5,244 nucleotides of DNA from JAFDWI01 sp964449375 (GTDB lineage: Bacteria > Actinomycetota > Acidimicrobiia > Acidimicrobiales > Iamiaceae), in assembly GCA_964449375.1 (NCBI GenBank), contig CAYVAS010000118.1, forward strand, positions 1 through 5,244, in the 5' to 3' direction. The stretch's first letter is position 1. Every line of letters begins with the position of its first letter. Below, piece after piece: positions 1 to 5,244 of this stretch. The position numbers and the translations under genes are program-made. The notes beneath the pieces are model-generated. The model was not told the origin of the DNA and ran no database searches. It saw only the letters and a list, made by a program, of their open reading frames with translations.

Positions 1-55
1 CACCCAACGGTGGATCCCCGACCCCCAAACCCCACCACCACAGGGGACTCATACC
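1..55. repeat. Right end of a second IS256-type copy, cut by the window edge
   Basis: These 55 bases are identical, in the same orientation, to 3071-3125, the terminal part of the IS element in the middle of the window. Identity starts at the first base of the window and stops after ATACC at 55, where the flanks diverge (AACAAG here, CTGCTT after 3125). The shared stop point fixes the outer right boundary of the element. The rest of this copy, including any transposase, lies to the left outside the window. The two copies are direct repeats, so recombination between them could remove everything in between. Confidence 0.9.
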
Positions 56-102
56 AACAAGACTGTCCGCCGGCAGGTGACCGGTGGTTGGGTGGCCGAG
101 AT

Positions 103-1269
103 TCAGGAGATCGTGAACGTGCCGTCAGATGTGAACAGGTGATAGCGCTTCGTTCCGACGTCCGACGTTGTGCCGCCTGTGACGCTGAGGCCGGTGGCCG
201 CGGCGATCTCGTACGCGACGATCACCATTCCCGATCCTCCCCCCGACTGCTGGTCGTCGCCACCGGCACCGCCCCCACCGCCGGTGTTGGGCAGTCCCGG
301 CGTGGGGGTCGCCCCGCTCGCCGAGCTGCTCCCCCGGCCGCCGCCGCCCGACCCGCCGTTCCCGCCGCTCACGGTGGCGCCGCCGCCGCCGAGGGTCTGG
401 TAGTTGCCACCACCGCCCCCACCCCCGCCGACCGTGCCGGTGGGGGAGCCCATGCCGAGCGCGGCCGCCAGCGCTGAATACACGCCGTCGCCGCCCGTGC
501 CGCCCTTCACGAAAGAGTCCTGCGCACGGACCTGGCCGTTGCCGCCCGCGGCGCCGGCGCCGCCGCCCCCACCACCGGCGTAGTAGTACCGGGGGTAGGC
601 GCCGCCGGACACGTACGAGCCACCGTTGTGGCCCTGGTCGGGGGTTCCGGCGCCCCCGGTCGGAAACGTCGCGTTGCCGCCGGCACCTGATCCGCCGGCT
701 CCCGGTTCGCCGTACTGCGTATTTCCACCGCCACCGCCCACCGCGGTGATCGACCCCAGGCTCGAATCGCCACCGTCACCGGACGCCGTCCCGCCGTCGC
801 CCACGACCACGGAATGGGATCCGGCGACGAGCGTGGTCGTCGCTTCGCGGACACCACCGCCGCCACCTCCGCCGCCGCGATTGACCCGGTTGCCGGCGCC
901 GCCGCCGGCGACCACGAGGTACTCCACGGTGAGTTCGGTCGGTGGCGGCGCCACCGTGGTGGCTGGTGACGAGGCCGCGGCCACGCTCGGCAGCGCGAAC
1001 ACCGCGACCGCCGCGGCGGCGGACGCACCCCCGAGGGCCAGGACCCGACGTCGCGACCAGGTGTCGCTCCGCACGACTCCCAGCTCGATGAGACCGGCCA
1101 GTGGTCTTTGGAGCCGCTCGGGCACGTCGCGCACACCAGCCAGCACCAGTCGCAGCGCGGCGGCGTCGTCCCCCTGCAGGTACAACACCTCGTCGGCGCC
1201 GGGTCGGTGCACGAGGAAACCCCCGTCGACCGCCTCGACTGCCAAACCGGTCTCGAGTTCAAAAGGCAC
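103..1269 (-). CDS. Exported glycine-rich protein with N-terminal PqqD-like domain and internal Tat-like signal
   Basis: No named gene is recognised. From the chosen start the protein is 388 residues with three parts. Residues about 7-70 resemble a PqqD-like domain, the small winged-helix fold that binds peptide substrates in RiPP pathways: an AVEAVDGGFLV strand pair, then VLYLQGDDAAALRLVLAG and a final LAGLIELGVV helix. Residues 72-99 look like a twin-arginine signal (SRRRVLALGG, an Ala-rich hydrophobic stretch, then AAA before SS). From about residue 114 follows a glycine-rich domain opening with VEYLVVAGGG and closing with SGMVIVAYE, the pattern of bacterial and phage glycine-rich surface proteins, with runs of up to eight glycines. 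The tail ends in HLFTSDGTFTIS, a motif that often precedes such domains. I chose GTG 1269 because AAGGGGAGG (1274-1282) lies 4 bases upstream; a TTG six codons earlier would place that site inside the gene. A Tat signal behind some 70 residues of folded domain is odd. The PqqD assignment is by pattern only. Confidence 0.8.
   Translation of the reverse strand: MPFELETGLAVEAVDGGFLVHRPGADEVLYLQGDDAAALRLVLAGVRDVPERLQRPLAGLIELGVVRSDTWSRRRVLALGGASAAAAVAVFALPSVAAASSPATTVAPPPTELTVEYLVVAGGGAGNRVNRGGGGGGGGVREATTTLVAGSHSVVVGDGGTASGDGGDSSLGSITAVGGGGGNTQYGEPGAGGSGAGGNATFPTGGAGTPDQGHNGGSYVSGGAYPRYYYAGGGGGGAGAAGGNGQVRAQDSFVKGGTGGDGVYSALAAALGMGSPTGTVGGGGGGGGNYQTLGGGGATVSGGNGGSGGGGRGSSSASGATPTPGLPNTGGGGGAGGDDQQSGGGSGMVIVAYEIAAATGLSVTGGTTSDVGTKRYHLFTSDGTFTIS
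200..920 (-). repeat. Low-complexity glycine-codon tract
   Basis: This part of the gene is dominated by GGN codons (seen as CCN/CCG/CCACC runs on the plus strand) and encodes the glycine-rich domain. Several runs of five to eight consecutive glycines occur. The same composition creates long proline-rich open frames on the plus strand that are not genes. Such a tract is prone to length change by slippage, so domain length may vary between strains. Confidence 0.7.
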
Positions 1270-1684
1270 GGAACCTCCCCTTGACAATCACGTCACTTGA
1301 TCGTGTTCCGCCGGCTGAACCGCTCCACAACCGCGGAACTGCGATGAAGACTAGCAGAACTTTCCCCGCGGCGCTGACGCCGTCGGCCAGGAGGCCACGA
1401 CACCATCGAACCGCCTCCTCCGGGCTTTCAGGGTCCTGCCGCTCGCCGCAAGGGACCGGCTTCACGTTTCGGTGGCGAACCGTGGCGTCGTCGACGGCCA
1501 GGAGGGTGACGAGGTCATGGACGAAACGACGAGGAGGTGGCCTTGAGCAGCGGACGCGGGGCGGGTCGATGGGCACACCGTTGGCACACGCCACGCACGC
1601 CGCCGGAGTGGAGCGAACCCATCCACCCGCCCAACGGCCCAGAGCAACCCGGAACCCGGTCGTCCCAGCCCGATTGAGCGTCAC
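1259..1684 (-). CDS. Doubtful small ORF, possibly the 3' remnant of a gene cut by the IS
   Basis: Not recognised. Starting at GTG 1684 this frame gives 141 residues. It remains open upstream past the IS boundary at about 1734, so it could be the 3' part of a gene truncated by insertion. In its favour: a stretch around residues 53-70 (FVHDLVTLLAVDDATVRHRN) uses mostly G/C third bases, and the stop (1261-1259) overlaps the GTG start of the glycine-rich gene at 1269 by 11 bases, as in translationally coupled operons. Against it: there is no Shine-Dalgarno sequence I can defend at 1684, no recognisable domain, and a Pro/Arg/Cys-rich composition typical of chance frames in GC-rich DNA. If it is not real, 1288-1733 is a 450-base stretch with no gene I can support. 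Confidence 0.25.
   Translation of the reverse strand: MTLNRAGTTGFRVALGRWAGGWVRSTPAACVACANGVPIDPPRVRCSRPPPRRFVHDLVTLLAVDDATVRHRNVKPVPCGERQDPESPEEAVRWCRGLLADGVSAAGKVLLVFIAVPRLWSGSAGGTRSSDVIVKGRFRAF
1274..1282 (-). promoter_or_regulatory. Ribosome binding site deciding the start of the glycine-rich protein gene
   Basis: On the minus strand this reads AAGGGGAGG, a strong Shine-Dalgarno sequence, followed by TTCC and the GTG at 1269. The spacing is slightly short, but no better start exists: the in-frame TTG at 1287 lies upstream of the site. Confidence 0.65.
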
Positions 1685-1733
1685 ACCCGATCGGTACCAT
1701 TCACGTTGGAGCCGGATCGTCGATTCAGGGAGG

Positions 1734-1770
1734 AGACAGAGTCCCGCGGGGTGGTGGGCTTTGGGGGGTG
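1734..1770 (+). repeat. Left terminal inverted repeat of the IS
   Basis: Read inward from 1739, this strand begins GAGTCCC and continues with GGTGGTGGG, then TTTGGGGG. Compared with the right end read inward from 3120, 25 of the first 29 positions match. The outermost five bases (1734-1738) do not match the right end well, so the exact terminus here is uncertain. Confidence 0.75.
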
Positions 1771-1783
1771 GTTCTCGGTGTGT

Positions 1784-3012
1784 TCAGCCTTCGAGTTCGG
1801 GCTGACTGGTGGGAGTCTCGCGCGTGTTGTTGAGTTCGTCCATCGAGGTTTCGGAGAGGTAGCGGCGGGTGATGGCCCATTCGTCGTGTTGGTCGGCGAG
1901 CACAGCACCGATGAGGCGGATCACGGCCGGGTCGTTCGGGAAGATCCCGACCACGCGGGAACGGCGTTTGATTTCCTTGTTCAACCGCTCCAGCGGGTTG
2001 TTCGACCAGGTTTTCCGCCAGTGGGTCTTGGGGAACGCCCGGAACGCGAGAACATCGTCACGGGCGTTCCGCATCAGCTCAGCGGTCTTGGGCAGGCGGG
2101 GTGTGAACAGGTCGGTGACCTCGTCCCATCGGGCCATGACGGCGTCGGGGTCACCGAGCGCGAAGATCGATCGGAACGCAGCCGACACCATGTCGCTGTC
2201 GGCTTTGGGGACGGTGGCGAGTAGGTTGCGGGCGAAATGCACCCGGCAACGTTGCCAGGTGGCTCCGGAGAAGCATTTCGTGATCGAGGCTTTCAGGCCG
2301 GCGTGCGCGTCGGAGATCACCAGGCGCACACCTCGCAGCCCGCGTTCTTTCAGACTGCGTAGGAACCGGGTCCGTGATGCGTCTCGTCTTCGGAATCGCC
2401 GACGTCGAGGCCGAGGACCTCTCGGGTGCCTTCCGCGGTGATGCCGGTCGCGACGACCACCGCACGGGACACGACCTGGCCCAGCGCGTCGTCACGGACG
2501 TGGACATAGGTGGCGTCCAGATACACATACGGGTAGCCGACCAACCCCAGGGCACGGTTCCCGAACTTGTCGACGCGTTCGTCCAGCCCCGCGCAGATCC
2601 GGGACACCTCGGACTTCGAGATTCCGGTGTCACAACCCAACGCGACGACCAGGTCGTCGACCGAGCGGGTCGACACGCCGTTCACGTAGGCCTCCATGAT
2701 CACCGCGTACAGGGCCTGGTCGACTCGGCGGCGTCGTTCCAGGATCGACGGGAAGAAGCTCCCTTCGCGGAGCTTGGGGATCTCCAAATGCAGATCCCCG
2801 GCCTTGGTCGACAGGACCTTCGGTCGGTGCCCGTTGCGTTCAGTCACCCGCCCCTCCGTGCGCTCATAGCGGGCCGCGCCGACCTTCCCGGCGGCTTCGG
2901 CTTCGATCAACGCCTGGAACCCGACCTGGGCGAGTTCGCGGACCAGATCGGTGCCCTCCCCGACATCGAACGCGGCGAGCAGTTCAGATACGGCAGACTC
3001 ATCAAGAGCCAT
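1784..3012 (-). pseudogene. IS256-family (mutator-type) transposase, disrupted by a frameshift
   Basis: This encodes a DDE transposase for cut-and-paste or copy-paste movement of the surrounding IS. Frame one, from ATG 3012 to a TGA at 2350, carries the N-terminal DNA-binding part and the first catalytic Asp in YVYLDATYVHVRD (residue 166), then reaches GDSEDET and goes out of register. The rest continues in the -1 frame from about 2380 to 1784: FLRSLKERGL, the second Asp in VISDAHAGLK, the C-x-x-H signature in WQRCRVHF, and the Glu-bearing NNPLERLNKEIKRR. The switch lies at about 2369-2382. Compared with the usual FW between DET and T-x-FLR in relatives I recall, about two extra bases seem present. 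Joined, the product would be about 409 residues, normal for the family. ATG 3012 is preferred over the in-frame ATG 3036 because AAGGAGA (3021-3027) sits 8 bases before it. No slippery heptamer is visible, so decay or a sequencing error is likelier than programmed shifting. Confidence 0.88.
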
Positions 3013-3020
3013 CGGTGTGT

Positions 3021-3027
3021 TCTCCTT
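3021..3027 (-). promoter_or_regulatory. Ribosome binding site of the transposase
   Basis: The minus strand reads AAGGAGA, followed by an 8-base spacer and ATG at 3012. This supports starting the transposase at MALDESAV, the common beginning of actinobacterial IS256 transposases, not at the upstream ATG at 3036. Confidence 0.65.
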
Positions 3028-3088
3028 CGTGTGCATTTACAGGTACACACCAAGGATCACGCCGGTGGCTCACCCAACGGTGGATCCC

Positions 3089-3125
3089 CGACCCCCAAAC
3101 CCCACCACCACAGGGGACTCATACC
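3089..3125 (-). repeat. Right terminal inverted repeat of the IS
   Basis: Read inward on the minus strand from 3125 the sequence starts GGTATGAGTCCCC and continues with a G/T-rich run that pairs with 1739-1767. The outer boundary is confirmed by the second copy at 1-55, which ends at the same base. It lies upstream of the transposase, with the translation start about 113 bases inside. Confidence 0.8.
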
Positions 3126-3149
3126 CTGCTTCATGGGCGTGAGTGACAG

Positions 3150-3155
3150 TAGGGT
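3150..3155 (+). promoter_or_regulatory. Candidate -10 element for a leaderless nuclease transcript
   Basis: TAGGGT fits the actinobacterial TANNNT -10 pattern and ends six bases before the GTG start at 3162. That spacing would put the transcription start on or next to the GTG, giving a leaderless mRNA, which is common in high-GC actinobacteria. There is no good Shine-Dalgarno sequence in front of 3162, which agrees with this. A convincing -35 is not visible. TANNNT is a loose pattern, so this is a suggestion only. Confidence 0.3.
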
Positions 3156-3161
3156 GAGCTT

Positions 3162-4268
3162 GTGAGTCTGGAGATGGCCGTCTGGCGGATGACCGACCGC
3201 GGCCCGGTTCCGCTGGCCACGAAGTCTCTCGATCTCGAGAGCCGCCTCGAGGACATGGTCTTTGCCGATCCAGCGCTCACTGGGATGGACCTACTCGTCG
3301 TGGGGAGGCAGGTGAAGACCGACTTCGGCGGCATCATCGACATCCTTGCCATCGACGAGGAAGCACACGTCCACGTTCTCGAACTGAAGAGGGGGCGAAC
3401 GCCCCGTGATGCAGTCGCTCAAGCGCTCGACTACGGCTCCTGGACCCAGTCGCTGACACTCGAGCAGGTCTCAGCGATCTACGCCGAGCAGCACGACGGC
3501 TCGTTCGACGACGCGTTCGCCAAGAGGTTCGGCCTACCCGTGCCCGATCTGTTCAACTCCGACCAGCAGCTGACGATCATCGCGTCGGAGCTGGATCCCG
3601 CATCCGATCGAATCGTGTCCTACTTGGCGGAGCAGTACAACGTTCCGATCAACGCCGTCTTCTTCCGACACTTCGCGGACGGTGAGGCGGAGTACCTCGC
3701 ACGCACTTGGCTGATCCCGCCGGAGGAGGTCGAGGCCCGACAGTCGCGTCCGCGGCGCACGGCGAAGGTGCGTCCCTGGAACGGTCGGGACTTCTACGTC
3801 GTCCTGGGAAACGTCGAACGTGGAGCGCACCGCTGGATTACCGGTCGGACCTACGGGTACGTCGGAGCAGGTGGCGGGGCGTGGTACACGAAGCCCCTTC
3901 GGAACCTCACGCCCGGCAAGCGAGTCTTCGCCTACGTCGGCGGCGCGGGGTACGTGGGCGTCGGCGAGGTGACCGGCGAAATGATCCCGCTTCGTGACCT
4001 GGTGGTGACCTCCAACGGGACCGAGGTTCGGGTGGTCGACCAGCCCGAGATCGACCCAGAGGTTCGCAAGCGCGCGGTCTCCAAGGATGAGGACATCACG
4101 GAGTACGCGGTGCCGGTGCGTTGGCTTGGTGAACGCGATGTGCCTGATGCGATCACCGAACCAGGCCTGTTCGCGTCCCAGGTCACCGTGTGCAAGCTGC
4201 GCGACGAGCGGACGATCGAGGTGGTCACGGCGGCGCTCGATCTCGACGGAGACGACGAGAGCACCTGA
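3162..4268 (+). CDS. PD-(D/E)XK (DUF91/NucS-like) nuclease with C-terminal PUA/EVE-like domain
   Basis: This is a 368-residue soluble protein with no signal or membrane segment. The N-terminal half looks like a restriction-endonuclease fold: an opening helix with LESRLEDMVFADPAL (Glu30 region), then Asp60 in GGIIDILAID, the E-x-K pair Glu74 and Lys76 in VLELKRG, and Gln88/Tyr91 in QALDYGSW. These match the metal-binding and support residues of PD-(D/E)XK enzymes of the DUF91/NucS-like group. A charged linker (about 186-206) leads to a second domain (about 209-345) with FYVVLGN, GYVGAGGGAWYTKPLRNLTPGKRVFAYV and GYVGVGEV, resembling PUA/EVE-type folds that recognise modified bases or RNA. By analogy this could be a modification-dependent restriction or nucleic-acid repair factor; its substrate is unknown. 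It stands alone, 36 bases after the IS end, with no partner methylase. GTG 3162 was chosen as the longest start; ATG 3174 is possible. The nuclease fold is fairly sure, the second domain less so. Confidence 0.85.
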   Translation: MSLEMAVWRMTDRGPVPLATKSLDLESRLEDMVFADPALTGMDLLVVGRQVKTDFGGIIDILAIDEEAHVHVLELKRGRTPRDAVAQALDYGSWTQSLTLEQVSAIYAEQHDGSFDDAFAKRFGLPVPDLFNSDQQLTIIASELDPASDRIVSYLAEQYNVPINAVFFRHFADGEAEYLARTWLIPPEEVEARQSRPRRTAKVRPWNGRDFYVVLGNVERGAHRWITGRTYGYVGAGGGAWYTKPLRNLTPGKRVFAYVGGAGYVGVGEVTGEMIPLRDLVVTSNGTEVRVVDQPEIDPEVRKRAVSKDEDITEYAVPVRWLGERDVPDAITEPGLFASQVTVCKLRDERTIEVVTAALDLDGDDEST

Positions 4269-4271
4269 GGC

Positions 4272-4400
4272 CAGCCACCTCGTCGGCGCCTCAAAATCGT
4301 CAGGCGGCGACCAGGTCGGCGATGACGCTGGGCCGCGCTGGTCGAGGGCCACGACGTGGCACCCTTCGGTGCTAGGTCGGGCTGCTTCCACGCCCTGAGG
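4272..4400 (-). pseudogene. Possible decayed alpha/beta-hydrolase fragment
   Basis: On the minus strand, 4358-4332 encodes HVVALDQRG, followed by a degenerate segment and then WSPPDDF at about 4310-4290. In intact alpha/beta hydrolases this strand and loop commonly read HVVALDQRG-HGDSDWSPDGDY, so the spacing and residues agree except for the altered HGDSD loop. No nucleophile elbow (G-x-S-x-G), no start and no rest of the domain are present nearby; downstream the frame runs into the antisense of the nuclease gene. The similarity covers only some 25 residues and could be chance. If real, it is a scrap of a deleted gene. Confidence 0.3.
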
Positions 4401-4563
4401 TGGGCCTCCCGCGCCGAGTGAGTAGATCGCAGCGGCAAATGAGTAGTGCCGCCTCTTGCCCCTCGCCGGTGGCCCGCTCAGACTCCGATGAGCCGACCAG
4501 TCCGATGCCGGGTCACCCAGGCGGCGATGCGGCAGCCGTCGGCTCAACCGGTCGCTCAACCCT

Positions 4564-4568
4564 GGAGG
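4564..4568 (+). promoter_or_regulatory. Ribosome binding site deciding the lipoprotein start
   Basis: GGAGG is followed by a 5-base spacer and TTG at 4574. This selects a start that puts a lipoprotein signal at the very N-terminus, instead of the ATG at 4400, which would add 58 residues ahead of it. Confidence 0.6.
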
Positions 4569-4573
4569 TCCCG

Positions 4574-4987
4574 TTGGTCACCGAACGTTCGCACCGTGCG
4601 CGAGGCACGTCGCTGATCGCCGTGGCGATGCTCGCCCTCGTATCCGTCAGCTGCGGGTCCTCGGGGTCCTCGGGCCAGTCCGGCACGACCGGCAGCGGCG
4701 CTACCGAAGTGGCGGATCGGAGCGACGACTCCGATGGGGCCACCCAACCACCATCGACCTTCGCCGACAACGAACGGCCCGCGTCCGGCGGCCCTGCCGT
4801 CGACGCCCAGTGGCCCGATGAGGTGTGGATACCTGAAGATCTCCACGTCTCGGACGTCTGGGTCCACGCCCCCGGCGGCCAACACCAAAGCCAGGCGATG
4901 GGGGTCGTCGAGCGAGAGTTCGACGATGTGAAGACCCAGATCACCGCGGTCAACGGAGCTCCGGATGCCGAGGACACGAGCTGCTAG
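4574..4987 (+). CDS. Small predicted lipoprotein of unknown function
   Basis: Not recognised. From TTG 4574 it encodes 137 residues. Residues 1-11 are basic (R5, R8, R10), 12-26 are hydrophobic (SLIAVAMLALVSVS), and Cys27 follows as the likely lipidated residue; the lipobox (SVS before Cys) is weaker than consensus. After Cys27 comes a Ser/Gly/Thr linker and an acidic segment to about residue 75, typical of a flexible tether. The remaining 60 or so residues (from WPDEVWIPEDLHVSDVWV) form the only folded-looking part. Its opening recalls short actinobacterial lipoprotein domains beginning with P-x-x-(V/W)-P-I-P, but it stops early, after PDAEDTSC, so it may be truncated. The protein probably sits on the outer face of the membrane. 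The next lipoprotein gene starts 55 bases on, so the two may be co-transcribed. Confidence 0.65.
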   Translation: MVTERSHRARGTSLIAVAMLALVSVSCGSSGSSGQSGTTGSGATEVADRSDDSDGATQPPSTFADNERPASGGPAVDAQWPDEVWIPEDLHVSDVWVHAPGGQHQSQAMGVVEREFDDVKTQITAVNGAPDAEDTSC

Positions 4988-5042
4988 CCTCGGCCGTTGG
5001 ATCGTCGCGATGGGCGACGCTGACGGGAGGATCGTGGGTCCA

Positions 5043-5244
5043 ATGGGAAAGAGTTTGCGCGGAATGGCCTCCAGGGGAAAGCGGAGGATCGTCGCCGCGG
5101 TCGCACTGTTGACGTCCGTGTTGGTGCTGGCGTCGTGTCTCCCGGCGGGTCTGGACACCGCACAAGGAATCGACACCGAGAAGAACTGCATCTACACCGG
5201 ATTCGACTACAAGGCCCCCGGTCTCATCGCCGAGGCGGATCATT
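5043..5244 (+). CDS. Predicted lipoprotein, N-terminal part only (runs off the window)
   Basis: Not recognised. The frame is open to the right edge, giving 67 residues. A basic n-region (K3, R6, R11, K13, R14, R15), a hydrophobic core IVAAVALLTSVLVL and a good lipobox LAS-Cys32 mark a membrane-anchored lipoprotein. The visible mature part, starting LPAGLDTAQGIDTEKNCIYTGFDY, has one further cysteine and no domain I can name. ATG 5043 has GGGAGG (5025-5030) 12 bases upstream, which is long. GTG 5034 is in frame but only 3 bases from that site, and ATG 5010 is also in frame, so the start is uncertain. The gene follows the small lipoprotein by 55 bases on the same strand with no visible terminator. 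Confidence 0.7.
   Translation, partial: MGKSLRGMASRGKRRIVAAVALLTSVLVLASCLPAGLDTAQGIDTEKNCIYTGFDYKAPGLIAEADH

Larger units (their letters stand above)
1734..3125 (-). mobile_element. IS256-family insertion sequence, about 1.39 kb
   Basis: The element is bounded by imperfect inverted repeats (1734-1770 and 3089-3125) and carries one transposase gene on the minus strand filling most of its length, the usual IS256-family layout and size. The right boundary is firm because a second copy of this end (1-55) stops at the equivalent base. The left boundary is estimated from the inverted repeat and could be off by a few bases. No 8-9 bp target duplication is visible: the bases before 1734 (ending TTCAGGGAGG) do not match those after 3125 (CTGCTTCATG). 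The transposase is frameshifted, so this copy is probably not autonomous, although an intact copy elsewhere could act on its ends. Confidence 0.88.
4269..4573. other. Intergenic stretch between nuclease and lipoprotein genes
   Basis: About 300 bases with no intact gene I can support. The left part holds the possible hydrolase remnant on the minus strand. The right part (4400-4560) is open on the plus strand in frame with the lipoprotein, but encodes Ser/Pro/Arg-rich sequence that would sit in front of a good signal peptide, so it is treated as leader DNA. No tRNA, no convincing terminator and no clear promoter were found. Confidence 0.5.

Noticed and set aside
10..1300. Long plus-strand open frames rich in proline, alanine and arginine (10-477, 170-403, 626-1300)
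   Set aside because: They are antisense readings of the glycine-codon tract; the poly-proline runs mirror glycine codons, and no ribosome binding sites or domains support them.
1281..1309. TTGACA on the plus strand as a -35 box
   Set aside because: No -10 hexamer follows at 16-18 bases and there is no plausible plus-strand gene behind it.
1101..1805. 234-residue plus-strand frame crossing the IS left end
   Set aside because: It is Arg/Pro-rich chance sequence, overlaps the start of the glycine-rich gene and runs through the inverted repeat without any recognisable domain.
2350..2385. Programmed -1 frameshift in the transposase
   Set aside because: No slippery heptamer followed by a stem is visible, and IS256 transposases are normally made from one frame.
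1706..3165. Plus-strand frames opposite the transposase (1706-2224, 1869-2441, 2374-3165)
   Set aside because: These are antisense shadows of a recognisable IS256 transposase.
4266..4300. Hairpin after the nuclease stop (TGAGGC ... GCCTCA)
   Set aside because: The stem is only six pairs with a long loop, and it is followed by AAAA instead of a T-run on the coding strand, so it is not a convincing terminator.
3534..4559. 341-residue minus-strand frame opposite the nuclease
   Set aside because: It mostly mirrors the nuclease codons; only its beginning (about 4400-4272) holds a possible hydrolase scrap, which is reported separately.
1..5244. tRNA or rRNA genes, CRISPR arrays or riboswitches
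   Set aside because: No cloverleaf-like sequence, regularly spaced repeats or known riboswitch core was seen; the only long repeat is the IS end.

Overview
The window is GC-rich and reads as chromosomal DNA of a high-GC actinobacterium. The signs are strong G/C preference at third codon positions, GTG and TTG starts behind GGAGG-type ribosome binding sites, Ala/Arg-rich proteins, a Tat-type signal and Ser/Gly-rich lipoproteins. A placement in Acidimicrobiia or a similar lineage is only an impression from protein style.

Layout from left to right. Positions 1-55 are identical to 3071-3125, the right end of an insertion sequence, so the window opens at the tail of one IS copy. Next, on the minus strand (1269-103), is an unusual secreted protein with a PqqD-like N-terminal domain, then a Tat-like export signal, then a long glycine-rich domain. 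Upstream of it lies a 450-base stretch with one doubtful minus-strand reading frame that overlaps its start and may have been cut by the IS. An IS256-family element follows (about 1734-3125). Its minus-strand transposase is broken by a frameshift between the first and second catalytic aspartates, so this copy is probably inactive.

Right of the IS, on the plus strand, 3162-4268 encodes a two-domain protein: an N-terminal PD-(D/E)XK nuclease of the DUF91/NucS-like kind and a C-terminal PUA/EVE-like domain. This pairing suggests nucleic-acid surveillance or modification-dependent restriction. After it is a roughly 300-base stretch whose minus strand holds what looks like a decayed scrap of an alpha/beta-hydrolase gene. 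The window closes with two plus-strand lipoprotein genes, a short complete one (4574-4987) and one running off the right edge (5043 onward).

There is no single obvious pathway. The picture is an accessory region shaped by two same-orientation IS copies, with gene remnants, a probable defence nuclease and cell-surface or exported proteins. The most interesting items are the PqqD-Tat-glycine-rich fusion and the nuclease-EVE-like fusion beside the IS.
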